DNA of 64,000 nucleotides, from contig CAXXFQ010000033.1 in NCBI GenBank assembly GCA_963674475.2, positions 372,001 through 436,000 of the forward strand, given 5' to 3'. A model generated the notes under the pieces. The model did no database searches, was not told where the DNA came from, and saw only the letters and a program-made list of their open reading frames with translations. The position numbers and the translations under genes are program-made. How positions within the stretch are numbered: the first letter of the stretch is position 1; the number at the start of each line of letters is the position of its first letter. Source of the DNA: CAXXFQ01 sp963674475. Lineage in GTDB: Bacteria; Planctomycetota; Planctomycetia; Pirellulales; Thermoguttaceae. Positions 54,462-63,832 of this stretch are shown here, piece after piece.

Positions 54462-56471
54462 TTATTTGCCAATCAACAGTTCCTCGAATTGCTCCTCGTT
54501 CAAGACGGTCACGCCCAGCGCCCGCGCTTTGTCGAGCTTGCTTCCGGCTTTCTCTCCGGCGATGACGTAATCGGTCTTTTTCGAAACGCTCGACGCGGCC
54601 CGACCACCGTAACGGGTAATCAGCTCTCGAATCTCGTCGCGTGTATAACGGGTCAACGTGCCGGTAACGACCAGCATCTTTCCAGCCAAAATCGGCTCGA
54701 TCGTTTCATGTGGTTCTTCGGTCTCCATCACTACCCCGACTCGGCGCAAGTCGTCGATCGTTTCTTTGCCGGTGGTACTATTGAGATAGTCGAAAACCGA
54801 TCGGGCGATAACCGGGCCGATCTCGTTGATCTCGGAAAGCTGCTCTGCCGTCGCGGCTTGAAGGGCGCCGATCGAACCAAAGTGATCGGCCAGAACCTGG
54901 GCGACCCGGGCGCCGACGTGACGAATTGACAACGCGCAAAGTAACCGGGCCAGACCGCGTGTCTTGCTGGCTTCGAGACCATCGAGAAGATTTTGGGCCG
55001 ACTTCTGTCCCATCCGTTCTAGCGATATGACTTCCAGCATGGTCAACCGGTACAGGTCGGCGAACGAGCGGACCAGTCCCTCTCGAACCAGTTGTTCGAC
55101 CAGCTTGTCGCCGAGCCCTTCGATGTCCATCGCACTGCGCCCGGCGAAAAACCGAAGCCGCTCTTGAAGTTGGGCCGGGCATTCGGGATTCGGGCAGCGG
55201 ATGTAAACGCCCCCCTCGTCTTTGACCAGCTCCGTGTCGCACTCGGGGCATTCGGTCGGGAAGGGGAACGTCGGCAGATCGGTTTTACGCTGGTGTTTTT
55301 CGACGCGGACGATATGCGGGATGATCTTTCCCGCTTTCTCGACAACTACCACGTCGCCCGGGCGAATATCCTTTCGTTCGATCTCTTCGGCGTTGTGCAG
55401 GCTGGCGCGACTGACGGTCGTCCCGGCCAGTTCGACCGGTTTGAGTTCGGCCACCGGCGTAATCGTTCCGGTCTTGCCGATCTGAACGCGGATCGAGTCG
55501 AGCCGTGTGATCGCCTCGTATTTTTCAAACTTATAAGCGATCAGCCATCGGGGGCTTTTCGTCGTGCTGCCGAGCCGCTCGCGCTGATCGAACCGATCGA
55601 CTTTCACGACGAGCCCGTCGATTTCGAAGTCGAGTTCGTACAAGTGTTCGATGACCGACTCGCAATGGGCCAACGTTGCGGAAGTTGAATCGAACGACTT
55701 GGTCAAAGGGGCCGTCGGGAGACCAAACTCACGGAGCCGTTCGAAAAATTCGGTATGAGTCTGAACATTGAAACCCTCTTGATAGCCCGAGCCGTGACAA
55801 AACAGGTGCAAACGACGCTCGGAGCAAAGCTTCGGGTCCAACAGGCGGATACTTCCGGCCGTGACGTTGCGCGTATTGGCAAACGGCGGCTGATCGCGAT
55901 CTTTTTGACGCTGGTTAAGCCGAACCAGATCGGAGTTGGCCATATAAATTTCGCCACGGACTTCCAAGACCGGCGGGATATCGGAACCGGACAATCGAAG
56001 CGGCACGTCGACCACCGTTCGGATGTTGTGCGTGATGTCGTCCCCGACGCGACCGTTGCCTCGCGTGATCCCGCGTGTCAAAACACCCCGTTCGTACCAG
56101 AGCGAAGCGGCCACGCCGTCGATTTTCAGCTCGACGACCCATCGGATCGGTTCCCCGTCCAAAAGTCGCTCGGTCCGCTGCAGGTAGGACCGCAGTTCTT
56201 CGAGGCTGTAGGTATTGTCGATCGAGAGCATCGGGACGCGATGTTCGACCTGCACGAGCCCGTCGACCGGTTGATCGCCGATCCGCCGGGTCGGGCTGTC
56301 CGAGGTGATCAGCTCGGGGTGGGCCGTTTCGAGCGTTTTGAGCTTTTCCAGCAGTCGATCGTACTCGAGATCGGTGATCTCGGGGGCCGCCTCGACATAA
56401 TATTTTTTGTCGTGGTAGCGAATCAGGTCTCGAAGTTGGGCGATTTCCTTCGCCGGATCGGAAGCGGTCAT
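54462..56471 (-). CDS. ligA: NAD-dependent DNA ligase
   Basis: 669 residues, full-length LigA. Ia domain with YYVEAAPEITDLEYDRL, adenylation domain with the catalytic lysine in VVELKIDGVAASL, GNGRVGDDITHN and TKSPRWLIAYKFEK, OB fold, four-cysteine zinc finger (CPECDTEL then CPNPECPAQ), helix-hairpin-helix repeats and a C-terminal BRCT domain (ILAGKMLVVTGTL). The ATG at 56471 fits; an extension to 56558 lacks a ribosome site. It joins Okazaki fragments using NAD as AMP donor. Confidence 0.97.
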   Translation of the reverse strand: MTASDPAKEIAQLRDLIRYHDKKYYVEAAPEITDLEYDRLLEKLKTLETAHPELITSDSPTRRIGDQPVDGLVQVEHRVPMLSIDNTYSLEELRSYLQRTERLLDGEPIRWVVELKIDGVAASLWYERGVLTRGITRGNGRVGDDITHNIRTVVDVPLRLSGSDIPPVLEVRGEIYMANSDLVRLNQRQKDRDQPPFANTRNVTAGSIRLLDPKLCSERRLHLFCHGSGYQEGFNVQTHTEFFERLREFGLPTAPLTKSFDSTSATLAHCESVIEHLYELDFEIDGLVVKVDRFDQRERLGSTTKSPRWLIAYKFEKYEAITRLDSIRVQIGKTGTITPVAELKPVELAGTTVSRASLHNAEEIERKDIRPGDVVVVEKAGKIIPHIVRVEKHQRKTDLPTFPFPTECPECDTELVKDEGGVYIRCPNPECPAQLQERLRFFAGRSAMDIEGLGDKLVEQLVREGLVRSFADLYRLTMLEVISLERMGQKSAQNLLDGLEASKTRGLARLLCALSIRHVGARVAQVLADHFGSIGALQAATAEQLSEINEIGPVIARSVFDYLNSTTGKETIDDLRRVGVVMETEEPHETIEPILAGKMLVVTGTLTRYTRDEIRELITRYGGRAASSVSKKTDYVIAGEKAGSKLDKARALGVTVLNEEQFEELLIGK

Positions 56472-56847
56472 TTTTTGGTACGTCTTTTCCGTGACAGTTT
56501 TTTGAAGGAACGATTGCGTCGCCTGGATGCCTCCCCCCAAGCGGGCCATCGTGGACAAAATCTCGTTATGGTGAGCGGTCTTTTGAAACGAGACAAAACG
56601 GCCGATTTTCCCCGGACAACGGCAGGACTATTATGGCCGGATTCCGCCCCGATTGAAAAGGGGGCTAAGGCGTCGATTTTGAATTTAACACTTAACGTAA
56701 ATGCTTCTTTAGTAAAGAGTTACATTTCTTTCGCGAGGAAAAACCGTTCGTGTTTTTTTGAAAATCTTCATCGGTAATAAGCTATATTTCAAAAACGATC
56801 GGACTCTTTTCACTGGAAGAAACTCAAGGCAACACGGACCTTTCTTC
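56472..56847. other. Divergent intergenic region between ligA and the acyltransferase pair
   Basis: AT-rich, expected to hold promoters; no gene, repeat or strong hairpin seen. Confidence 0.4.
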
Positions 56848-57966
56848 ATGGCAACCACGACAACACCACTACGAGCCCAATTGGAATCTTGGCCCGTAAG
56901 CGGCCCGTTTCGCAGCGATTGGCAGCGACTGCACCGAGTGGCGATCGGCGCCAACCCGTTTACCGCTTGGGAGTGGATTTCGACCGCCTGGGACCTTTTC
57001 GGCAGCCGAGAAGACCGCATCGTCCCGGTCCGCTTTCTCGACGAGACGGGCGAAACCCGGGCAATGGCCCTGTTCCGGGAAGGTCGACGTCGGCGCGGCG
57101 GACGGGAACGGACGATCTGGCGAACGCTCGACTTCAATGCCCAAAGGATTACCCCGATCCTCGCACCCGACCTGGCGACTTGGCTCGATGCGGTCGACTC
57201 GCTTTTCGAAATGCCCGACTCGCCTTTTTGGCGAATGGAATGGTACAAGCTCGATTCGCTCGACGGTCAGCTCCTCGAAGCAGTCGACGAACTGGCCGAG
57301 CGAGGACTGGCCTGTCAGTTGCGGCCCTTCAACGAGCAGCCCCGCTTGGTCCTGCCCGACGATTGGACCGAATACCGCCGGTCCCATTCGAAGTCGTTTT
57401 GGAAATCACGCCGCAAGTCGCGCAACCAGTTGGCGCGTCGTGTTGGGGAGATCCGATACCTCCGATTGCGCGAACCGGAAGATTTTGATCACGGACGACT
57501 CGAAGCGGCGTTGGTCGATATCGAAACGGTTTTTCGCGCTAGTTGGCAATACTACGAGATCGCCACCCAGGCCGACTATTGCCCTGAGACCGTTTGGCGA
57601 TTCCATCAAAAAATCATACGAGAATTCGCCTTCCGTGGGCTCGCCGATCTGAATCTACTTTACGTCGACGGGCGTCCCGTTTCATTCGACTGGAACGTCC
57701 GACACGAAAAGAGTGTCTATCTCGTTTTCGGCTGCTACGACCAGGCCTTTGCCGACTACAGTACGGGGACCATTTTGACGGTGGACCAGTTCCAAGACGG
57801 ACACGCTCGGGGCGACCGGATTTACGAGTTCGGCGGGGAGTTTCTCCGTTACAAAAAGATCTGGACCAACGACTCGGTTCACGCGTATCGATTGACGCTC
57901 CAAAGAAAAAACGCTTGGACCCGTGGGAAAAAATGGCTCGATGGTTTTCGCAGGAGTCCAGAATGA
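56848..57966 (+). CDS. GNAT-like acyltransferase of the BioF2/CelD (FemAB-related) type, first of a pair
   Basis: 372 residues without signal peptide. N-terminal half contains NPFTAWEWISTAWDLF and the C-terminal half RKSRNQLARRVGEIRYLRL, then LNLLYVDGRPVSFDWNVRHEKSVYLVFGCYDQAFADYSTGTIL, matching the acetyltransferase_6 (BioF2-like) pattern found in exopolysaccharide and cell-envelope loci. The donor and acceptor are unknown. Start at the ATG at 56848; the frame is open to 56758. Stop overlaps the next start as ATGA. Confidence 0.8.
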   Translation: MATTTTPLRAQLESWPVSGPFRSDWQRLHRVAIGANPFTAWEWISTAWDLFGSREDRIVPVRFLDETGETRAMALFREGRRRRGGRERTIWRTLDFNAQRITPILAPDLATWLDAVDSLFEMPDSPFWRMEWYKLDSLDGQLLEAVDELAERGLACQLRPFNEQPRLVLPDDWTEYRRSHSKSFWKSRRKSRNQLARRVGEIRYLRLREPEDFDHGRLEAALVDIETVFRASWQYYEIATQADYCPETVWRFHQKIIREFAFRGLADLNLLYVDGRPVSFDWNVRHEKSVYLVFGCYDQAFADYSTGTILTVDQFQDGHARGDRIYEFGGEFLRYKKIWTNDSVHAYRLTLQRKNAWTRGKKWLDGFRRSPE

Positions 57967-59132
57967 ACCTTTTGCTTCAAAAAACGGCCCAACCGACGGC
58001 CGACTGTCGGATCGTACGGCTCGAAAGCGAAGCGGACTGGCTTGGCGCCCGGGCCGATTTCGAATCGCTCGAACGGGTCTGTCCGGCCGACCCCTGGCTG
58101 AATTGGGAGTACCAGTTTCGCCAATGGAAACAGTGTTTTTTCGATCAGACCTGCTGGATGGTCTTGGTCGACGAAACGGCCGAATTTTTCGGGCAAGACG
58201 GGGCGTTTTCTGAGCGTGACGATTGCCCGTTGGCGGGGGCCATTTTTCGCGAACACCGTTTTCGCAACCGATTTTTGCAGCCGGTCGGATTACGTCTTTT
58301 TGACGACGTCGATTTCATGCGTATCGGGCCGTTTCTCATGCGAGAAGGGGCCCATCAAAAAGCGTGCCGGGCGATGGTCCACGCGTTGGAACCGATCCGA
58401 AAACAAACCGGCGCCGATCTGATGGCCTTCTATCGGACCGACATGGACCGGGCCCGACCTTGGTTGGACGCGCTTAAGTCGGCCGGGAAAAAAGTCAAAG
58501 TCAAACCGGTCGAGTCGGCGCCGCAGTGTCCGTTGGGCGACGACTTCGACGTGTTTCTTCAAGAAAAACACCCGCGGGAACTGAAGGACGTTCGCAAGCA
58601 GGCCCGACGGCTGAAGAACCGATTTGGCGTCGAGCCGGTCGTCCATCGCGTCGACCTGACCGACAACGAGGACCAATGGCAACAGCGGCTTGACCAGTGG
58701 GAAGAACTCCGACGCCGAACGTGGCAGCACCGGTGGGAAGAAGCCAGCCCGCAGGTCGACCACCATATTCTTCTGCCACGGATGCGCATGGCGCTTGACG
58801 TCTGGCGCCGCCGGGGCCTTTTGCGGATGTATTTTCTCTATGTCGACGGGCAACCAGTCGGCTTTTGGTGCGGGCTCATTTGCGGCGAGACCCTTTGGGC
58901 ACTATGGATCGGATACGACGAGGCGTTGAAAAGCTATAGCCCGGGAAAGACCGTTTTTCTCGAGTCGCTTCGAGGCTGTCATCGCGACGGGGCCCGTTTG
59001 ATTGAACTGGGCGGAGAGGCCGACGGTTGGAAAGCGCCCTGGGCCAGCCGGTGTATCGACGTGCTCCAAATCGAAACGCCGCTTGCCTCAATTCTTACAA
59101 GAGGACTGGCTGCAACCCGGGCGAAAACCTAA
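57963..59132 (+). CDS. GNAT-like acyltransferase of the BioF2/CelD type, second of a pair
   Basis: 389 residues, divergent paralogue of the preceding protein: FESLERVCPADPWLNWEYQFRQW parallels NPFTAWEWISTAWDLF, KDVRKQARRLKNRFGVEP parallels the basic RKSRNQLARR segment, and MYFLYVDGQPVGFWCGL with YDEALKSYSPGKTVFL parallels the catalytic half. Start at the ATG at 57963, four bases overlapping the previous stop, implying translational coupling and probably a joint complex or sequential steps. Longer forms of the frame (to 57594) are out of place. Confidence 0.8.
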   Translation: MNLLLQKTAQPTADCRIVRLESEADWLGARADFESLERVCPADPWLNWEYQFRQWKQCFFDQTCWMVLVDETAEFFGQDGAFSERDDCPLAGAIFREHRFRNRFLQPVGLRLFDDVDFMRIGPFLMREGAHQKACRAMVHALEPIRKQTGADLMAFYRTDMDRARPWLDALKSAGKKVKVKPVESAPQCPLGDDFDVFLQEKHPRELKDVRKQARRLKNRFGVEPVVHRVDLTDNEDQWQQRLDQWEELRRRTWQHRWEEASPQVDHHILLPRMRMALDVWRRRGLLRMYFLYVDGQPVGFWCGLICGETLWALWIGYDEALKSYSPGKTVFLESLRGCHRDGARLIELGGEADGWKAPWASRCIDVLQIETPLASILTRGLAATRAKT

Positions 59133-59154
59133 ACGGCTATTGAAAGACGGGCTG

Positions 59155-59637
59155 TTAGAGTGTCGCGTAACGTTGGGCGTATTCGAGAACCCAGTTGTCG
59201 ATCACCTCTTCAAACGCATGCAGATCGACCTCACCCAATCGTTTAAAAAACGTCCGATTGAAGATCTCTTTGTTCCGGATGGTCCCTTTCCCGGTAAGCT
59301 CCAGAACCAATAAATCGCTGACCGGTCGAACCGTGATTTCAAAGCGACTGAAAAAGTTATGCCGTTGACGGGTTCGATCGACTTCCAAGTCGTCCCGATT
59401 GATGGCGTATCCCCAGCCCTGCTCGCCCACGATCGTTTCGAACTGGAAGCCGGGAAAGTGATTTGGCAATTCACGCAAGCACGTTTCGATATGGTCGGTC
59501 AATTCCATGCGGAATTCCCGGTGCATTCGCTTCAGTTCGGCTTGGCTGAGTCGTTTTCTCGATTCGGCTTCGACCCGGGCGTCGCCAATCTCGTGTCCTC
59601 GCTCGACCGCGTTGGCTAGTCGTTTCTTGAAGTCCAT
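59155..59637 (-). CDS. Hypothetical soluble protein
   Basis: 160 residues from the ATG at 59637. The N-terminal 60 residues are basic helix (MDFKKRLANAVERGHEIGDA, LSQAELKRMHREFRMELTDHI), the rest mixed with GYAINRDDLEVDR, FSRFEITVRPVSDLLVLELTGKGT and FEEVIDNWVLEYAQRYA. No known domain is recognised; it has the look of a conserved planctomycete protein. The frame remains open to 59856, but there it translates the 18-base repeat as PPVFWA units, which I reject as coding. Follows tex on the same strand after about 330 bases. Confidence 0.7.
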   Translation of the reverse strand: MDFKKRLANAVERGHEIGDARVEAESRKRLSQAELKRMHREFRMELTDHIETCLRELPNHFPGFQFETIVGEQGWGYAINRDDLEVDRTRQRHNFFSRFEITVRPVSDLLVLELTGKGTIRNKEIFNRTFFKRLGEVDLHAFEEVIDNWVLEYAQRYATL

Positions 59638-59763
59638 TTTTATAAGTGCTTCGGCGCTATCGGTAAAAGTTTCGCATGGAATGAGCAGATCGCTACGGTC
59701 CACGTAATATAGAAAACCCTTTTCGGTGTAGGAATCCAAATCGCGTCTGCCTCTTTTCTTCCA

Positions 59764-59871
59764 CACCGGCGGTGCCCAAAACACCGGCGGTGCCCAAAAC
59801 ACCGGCGGTATCCAAGGCACCGGCGGTATCCAAGACACCGGCGGTGCTTGAAACACCGGCGGTGCTCAGAA
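59764..59871. repeat. Minisatellite, six 18-base units
   Basis: Six consecutive units of CACCGGCGGTGCCCAAAA and variants (GTATCCAAGG, GTATCCAAGA, GTGCTTGAAA, GTGCTCAGAA). CACC-GGC-GGTG within most units is a short hairpin, so the array can form a row of stems. It lies between tex and the hypothetical gene, downstream of tex. Confidence 0.95.
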
Positions 59872-59963
59872 GAAAATTTCCGTGCGAGACATTGGCTTGG
59901 TGTAGATTATCGCCTTTGAGCAGATTATCTTTCCCTTACGAAAGAGCCAAAAGGAGTTGGCGT

Positions 59964-62936
59964 TTACGACTCTTTCTTTTTCTTCGACGAGTCGTCCTTG
60001 GACCCCGGTTTGCTGTCTTTGGTCTGGAAGAACTGGGCTAAATCGCCAAACGTTCGCATCGGTTCGGCGCCCGCTTTCATCTTGTCGGTAATCGGAACCA
60101 CCGGCTTCTTTTGCGGCTTGGGGCGATAGGTCGGTTTCGAAGGCCGTTTTCCACGTGGGCCTTGCGTTTTTTTGCGAGGAGGACGTGACCGCTTTTCCTG
60201 ATCGCCCGATTTCGGTCGACCTTCGGCAGCCTGAGGCTTCCGGCCGCCGCGCCGTTTGGGGCGTTCGACCAGTTTCGTTCCCGGTGGAATCATCGTTAAC
60301 GAAACGCGGCGTCGCTCGTGGTCGACTTCCATGACCCAGACTTTTACCACATTGCCAACCGCCACGATATCGTGCGGGTCGCGGATGAACTGGTTGGCCA
60401 GTTGGCTAACGTGGACCAGACCGCTATCGTGCATGCCGATGTCGACGAACGCGCCGAAATCAACCACGTTCAAGACGGTTCCGGTCAGTTCCATCCCTTT
60501 CTCCAAGTCCTCGATCTTCAAAACGCCTCGCTTGAAAACCGGCGCCGGCAGATCTTCACGCGGGTCGCGGCCAGGCCGAACCAGTTGATCGAGAATATCT
60601 TTAAGCGACAGCGCTCCGACACCGAGTTCTTCGGCCGTCACGCCCAAGTCGAGCTGCGTGATCCGCTCGGACAGCGAATCCTTATGATCCTTCACGCGAA
60701 GGTCTTCGGACGAAAGTTCGAGCCGCTCGAGTAGCTTCAATGCGACCGGGTAACTTTCCGGGTGGATCCAGGTTGAATCCAACGGGTTCTCGCCGCCGGG
60801 AATTTTCAGAAATCCGGCCGCTTGAACAAAAGTGGCTTCGCCAAAACCGGGCACCGCCTTGAATTGGTCACGGGAACGGAACGGCCCGTTTTGACGCCGG
60901 TATTCGAAAATCCGTCGCGCCGTCAACTGATTCAAGCCGGAAACATGACTCAGCAGTGCCGAACTGGCCTTGTTGATGTCCACACCGACATAGTTCACAC
61001 ACGACTCGATCACCTCGTCCAACGAGGTGTGAAGGTGTTTCGCCTTGACGTCGTGTTGGTACAGACCGACGCCAATGTTGGCCGGATCGATTTTAACCAA
61101 CTCGCTCAACGGGTCTTGCAATCGACGCCCGATCGAGATCGCGCCACGAACCGTCGCGTCGTACTCGGGGAATTCCTCACGGCCAATTTGGCTAGCCGAA
61201 TAGACGCTCGCCCCCGCCTCGTTGACGATGACATAAGCGACATTTTTCTCTTTCAGTTCTTCGTCGATCATATTCGAAAAGAACTCTTCGCTTTCTCGAC
61301 AAGCGGTTCCGTTGCCGATGACGAACACCTCAAGCGAGAACCGGTCGATCAAGTCGATGATGACCTGCTTGGCTTTTTCCACCCGGGCCGATTTTCCGAA
61401 CAGATGGATCGTCTCGTGCGCCAGAATGTTTCCGAACTGATCCAAGGCGGCCAACTTGCAGCCACTGCGGAAGCCCGGGTCGACAGCCAAAACCCGATGA
61501 TCGCGAATCGGGGGTTGCAGAAGCAGGTTCCGTAAGTTTCGGGCGAAAACCTTGACGGCGTGCGTTTCGGCCTTCTCGGTCAACTCGCGACGCAATTCCC
61601 GGTCCAGGGCCGGAAGGACCAATCGAGTCAGGGCGTCTTTGACGCAACCGCGAAGGAATTCCGCATGGGGATGGTCGGTCGGAACCAGAAGCTCTTCGGC
61701 CGCCTTGTCCATCGCCTCCCGATCAAACTCGATTTTGACGCGGAGAATTTTACTTTTGTCACCCCGATTCAACGCCAGCGTGCGGTGAGGCGGAATCTTG
61801 CGAACGTCTTCGTCGAACTCGAAATAGTCGGCAAACGCCTTGAGCTTTTTCTGGAACGCCTGTTGCTTGCGCAGCTGTGATTTACTCAGTTTTTTCGACG
61901 GCGAAGGCTTGATCTTTTTCTCTTTGGCCACCTTGGCAACCGCGACCTTGGCGGGAGGCGATTCGACCGATTCCGATTTGACGTCAGCCGCTTCCGGCTT
62001 TTCTTCGGTCGATTCACTTTTCGCTTCTTCCGAAGAAGTTGGAGACGCCTCGCTAGCCCCTTCCACAGGCGTTTCCGCAGAGGTTTCCGCTTCGGGCTCG
62101 CTCGGGGTACCTTCGGTCGCGGGGGGCTGACTTTCGGTCGGTTCACTGGTCGCCGGTTGTGAAGCGTCCGCCGGTAGCGAAGCGTCCGCCGGTTGCGAAG
62201 CGTCCGCCGGTTGCGAAGCGTCCGCCGGTTCAGTCGTCGACGGAGCTTCCACGGGAGGTTTTTCGGCTTGGGGTTCTTGCGCGACTACCTCGGGCTTGGC
62301 TTCTTCCGTTACCGGTTCGTCGGTCAGTTCGACGTCGACCGCTTTTCGGCTTTGCAGTTTGCCGGTCCGGCGTAAGATATCACGCAATTTCTGTCGAAGT
62401 TCGATTCGCTCGCTGAACTTTTCGGCCAGGATATGGCCCGCGCCCAACAGCGCGTCGGCAACGGAGGCGACCTCCTTGTCCGGATCGATAAAATCGGCCG
62501 AACGGGCGTCCAGATCGGCACAGGATTCGGCCGCGTCAAGGATCTCACAGGCCAGTGGTTCGAGGCCCCGATTCCGAGCCACCGTGGCAAGGGTCTGTTT
62601 TTTCGGTTTGAACGGCAAATACAGATCTTCCAGGCGCTTTGCCGTCGCAGCCCCTTGGATCTTTTTGGCCAACTCGTCGGTCAGCTTCCCTTGCGACTCG
62701 ATCGAGCGGAGGATGGTTGCCTTGCGCTCGGCCAGTTGCCGGGCGGTGTTCATCTCACTCTGGATGCTTCGAATTTGCTCTTCATCAAGACCGCCGGTTT
62801 GGTCTTTTCGATATCGCGTGATGAACGGGACGGTGTTTCCCGCGTCCAGAAGTTCGACGGTCGCCTGAACCGATTCCAGTTTGAGACCGACAGACCGAGC
62901 CACCTGTTGAAGTTTGATTGCAGCCGTTTCGACCAT
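59964..62936 (-). CDS. tex: Tex-family S1 RNA-binding protein with a long acidic insertion
   Basis: 990 residues. Tex N-terminal helical domain (1-200: TVPFITRYRKDQTGGLDEEQ, EDLYLPFKPKKQTLATVARN), YqgF-like domain (VLAVDPGFRSGCKLAALD), helix-hairpin-helix (GLNQLTARRIFEYRRQNGPF) and S1 domain (LTGTVLNVVDFGAFVDIGMHDSGLVHVSQL), then a basic Arg/Lys/Pro tail. Usual Tex is about 770 residues; here residues about 203-362 are an acidic, Ala/Pro/Glu/Ser-rich insertion containing four PADASQ-like repeats. It influences transcription through RNA binding in other bacteria. Ribosome site AAAGAGAA. Confidence 0.95.
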   Translation of the reverse strand: MVETAAIKLQQVARSVGLKLESVQATVELLDAGNTVPFITRYRKDQTGGLDEEQIRSIQSEMNTARQLAERKATILRSIESQGKLTDELAKKIQGAATAKRLEDLYLPFKPKKQTLATVARNRGLEPLACEILDAAESCADLDARSADFIDPDKEVASVADALLGAGHILAEKFSERIELRQKLRDILRRTGKLQSRKAVDVELTDEPVTEEAKPEVVAQEPQAEKPPVEAPSTTEPADASQPADASQPADASLPADASQPATSEPTESQPPATEGTPSEPEAETSAETPVEGASEASPTSSEEAKSESTEEKPEAADVKSESVESPPAKVAVAKVAKEKKIKPSPSKKLSKSQLRKQQAFQKKLKAFADYFEFDEDVRKIPPHRTLALNRGDKSKILRVKIEFDREAMDKAAEELLVPTDHPHAEFLRGCVKDALTRLVLPALDRELRRELTEKAETHAVKVFARNLRNLLLQPPIRDHRVLAVDPGFRSGCKLAALDQFGNILAHETIHLFGKSARVEKAKQVIIDLIDRFSLEVFVIGNGTACRESEEFFSNMIDEELKEKNVAYVIVNEAGASVYSASQIGREEFPEYDATVRGAISIGRRLQDPLSELVKIDPANIGVGLYQHDVKAKHLHTSLDEVIESCVNYVGVDINKASSALLSHVSGLNQLTARRIFEYRRQNGPFRSRDQFKAVPGFGEATFVQAAGFLKIPGGENPLDSTWIHPESYPVALKLLERLELSSEDLRVKDHKDSLSERITQLDLGVTAEELGVGALSLKDILDQLVRPGRDPREDLPAPVFKRGVLKIEDLEKGMELTGTVLNVVDFGAFVDIGMHDSGLVHVSQLANQFIRDPHDIVAVGNVVKVWVMEVDHERRRVSLTMIPPGTKLVERPKRRGGRKPQAAEGRPKSGDQEKRSRPPRKKTQGPRGKRPSKPTYRPKPQKKPVVPITDKMKAGAEPMRTFGDLAQFFQTKDSKPGSKDDSSKKKKES

Positions 62937-62976
62937 GGAAAAGTTCTCTTTAGTCTTTTTCGAAGGAACTTTTTAA

Positions 62977-63090
62977 GGCCCTGTTTCATAACTGTCCGGC
63001 AACCCTTTCCCTCCGGTTCCCCACACTCCATGGGGAGACCACGACGGGATCGTGCTTGCCGGGGCGATTTTATTTTTATGAAACGGGCTC
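62977..63090. mobile_element. Putative 114-base miniature inverted-repeat element (IS5-like ends)
   Basis: Terminal inverted repeats GGCCCTGTTTCATA (62977-62990) and TATGAAACGGGCTC (63077-63090) match at 11 of 14 positions, flanked by TAA on both sides (62974-62976 and 63091-63093), a 3-base target duplication as in the IS1031 group of IS5. The interior has no reading frame but folds: CCGGCAA..TTGCCGG encloses GGTTCCCC..GGGGAGACC and CACGA-CGGGA-TCGTG. It lies 40 bases upstream of tex. Confidence 0.65.
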
Positions 63091-63571
63091 TAACAACATT
63101 TCTGGGGAACGCGTAGGTCAAACGGATCGGGGAGAAAATGGCGAGCGTCGGTCGCCCCCCAAATCGAGGCAAAAACCGACCTCGTTTTCTCCTGTTCCTT
63201 CCAACTTTAAAGGCCGGAATCCCCCTTAAGGTGGCATTCTCGGCCAACACGTTGGCCCAAGGGCGGAATCTCTACAAAGACTCCACCATAAGAGGGGACT
63301 GTAACCGATCTCAATCAGGCTGTCAAGGATTCCTCACCATAAATAATAGGGAAGAGGCCCCTTTCGATTTCACCAAGCGTTGATTTTAAATCAAACCATC
63401 GCCTAGGCAAACCGATTTTGGAAGGCCCCACGGGTTATTGTTATGGGGCGGGATATTTTGCAAAACCGGTTTTTTCCGCTGAATAGCTCAAATCGGCAGG
63501 ACAGTTGCGGTCGATAAAACAAGCGGCGGAACGCACCGGTACCTCTCGGTATTTTGAGAAGGAACTATTTT
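63091..63571. other. Intergenic region without recognised gene
   Basis: No gene, tRNA or terminator is supported. A stretch near 63483 (TAGCTCAAATCGGCAGGACA) recalls a tRNA D-arm, but no anticodon or T-arm follows. Confidence 0.4.
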
Positions 63572-63832
63572 ATGCAGGTATCCCATCTTCGCATCTACTA
63601 CGGTCCTGGCTCCGGCCCCGATGGCGAACCGGCCAGCATTGAAACGACGCCCACGACCGAGCAAACGAAACGGGTGACGGTACCGTTGTCTGAAATACTT
63701 CCCCTTTTGGGGGAGGCAGTCCGTTCAGAACGGACCTGGTTGGACGACTTCGCCAATGATGAAATTACCATCCCTGGCGATCTCTACGAAGTGGTTCTCG
63801 CCTACCGCCACTTCCGCTGTCCGTCGGCCTAG
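63572..63832 (+). CDS. Small conserved planctomycete-type protein
   Basis: 86 residues, acidic and soluble. It begins MQVSHLRIYYGP and ends with ERTWLDDFANDEITIPGDLYEVVLAYRHFRCPSA; I associate this combination of ends with a short uncharacterised protein found in several planctomycetes, without known function. The ATG at 63572 has AGAAGGA nine bases upstream, and the reading frame is compact and uninterrupted. Confidence 0.75.
   Translation: MQVSHLRIYYGPGSGPDGEPASIETTPTTEQTKRVTVPLSEILPLLGEAVRSERTWLDDFANDEITIPGDLYEVVLAYRHFRCPSA

Noticed and set aside
59638..59856. PPVFWA-repeat N-terminus of the 59155-59637 protein
   Set aside because: It is translation of the 18-base minisatellite with no ribosome site; the body of the protein starts normally at 59637.
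62977..63090. Signal recognition particle RNA gene
   Set aside because: Length fits and the segment folds, but the conserved SRP loop (GGUCAGGUCCGGAAGGAAGCAGCC region) is absent, while TIRs and a TAA duplication fit a mobile element better.
63483..63560. tRNA-like D-arm sequence
   Set aside because: No anticodon stem, T-arm or acceptor pairing follows.
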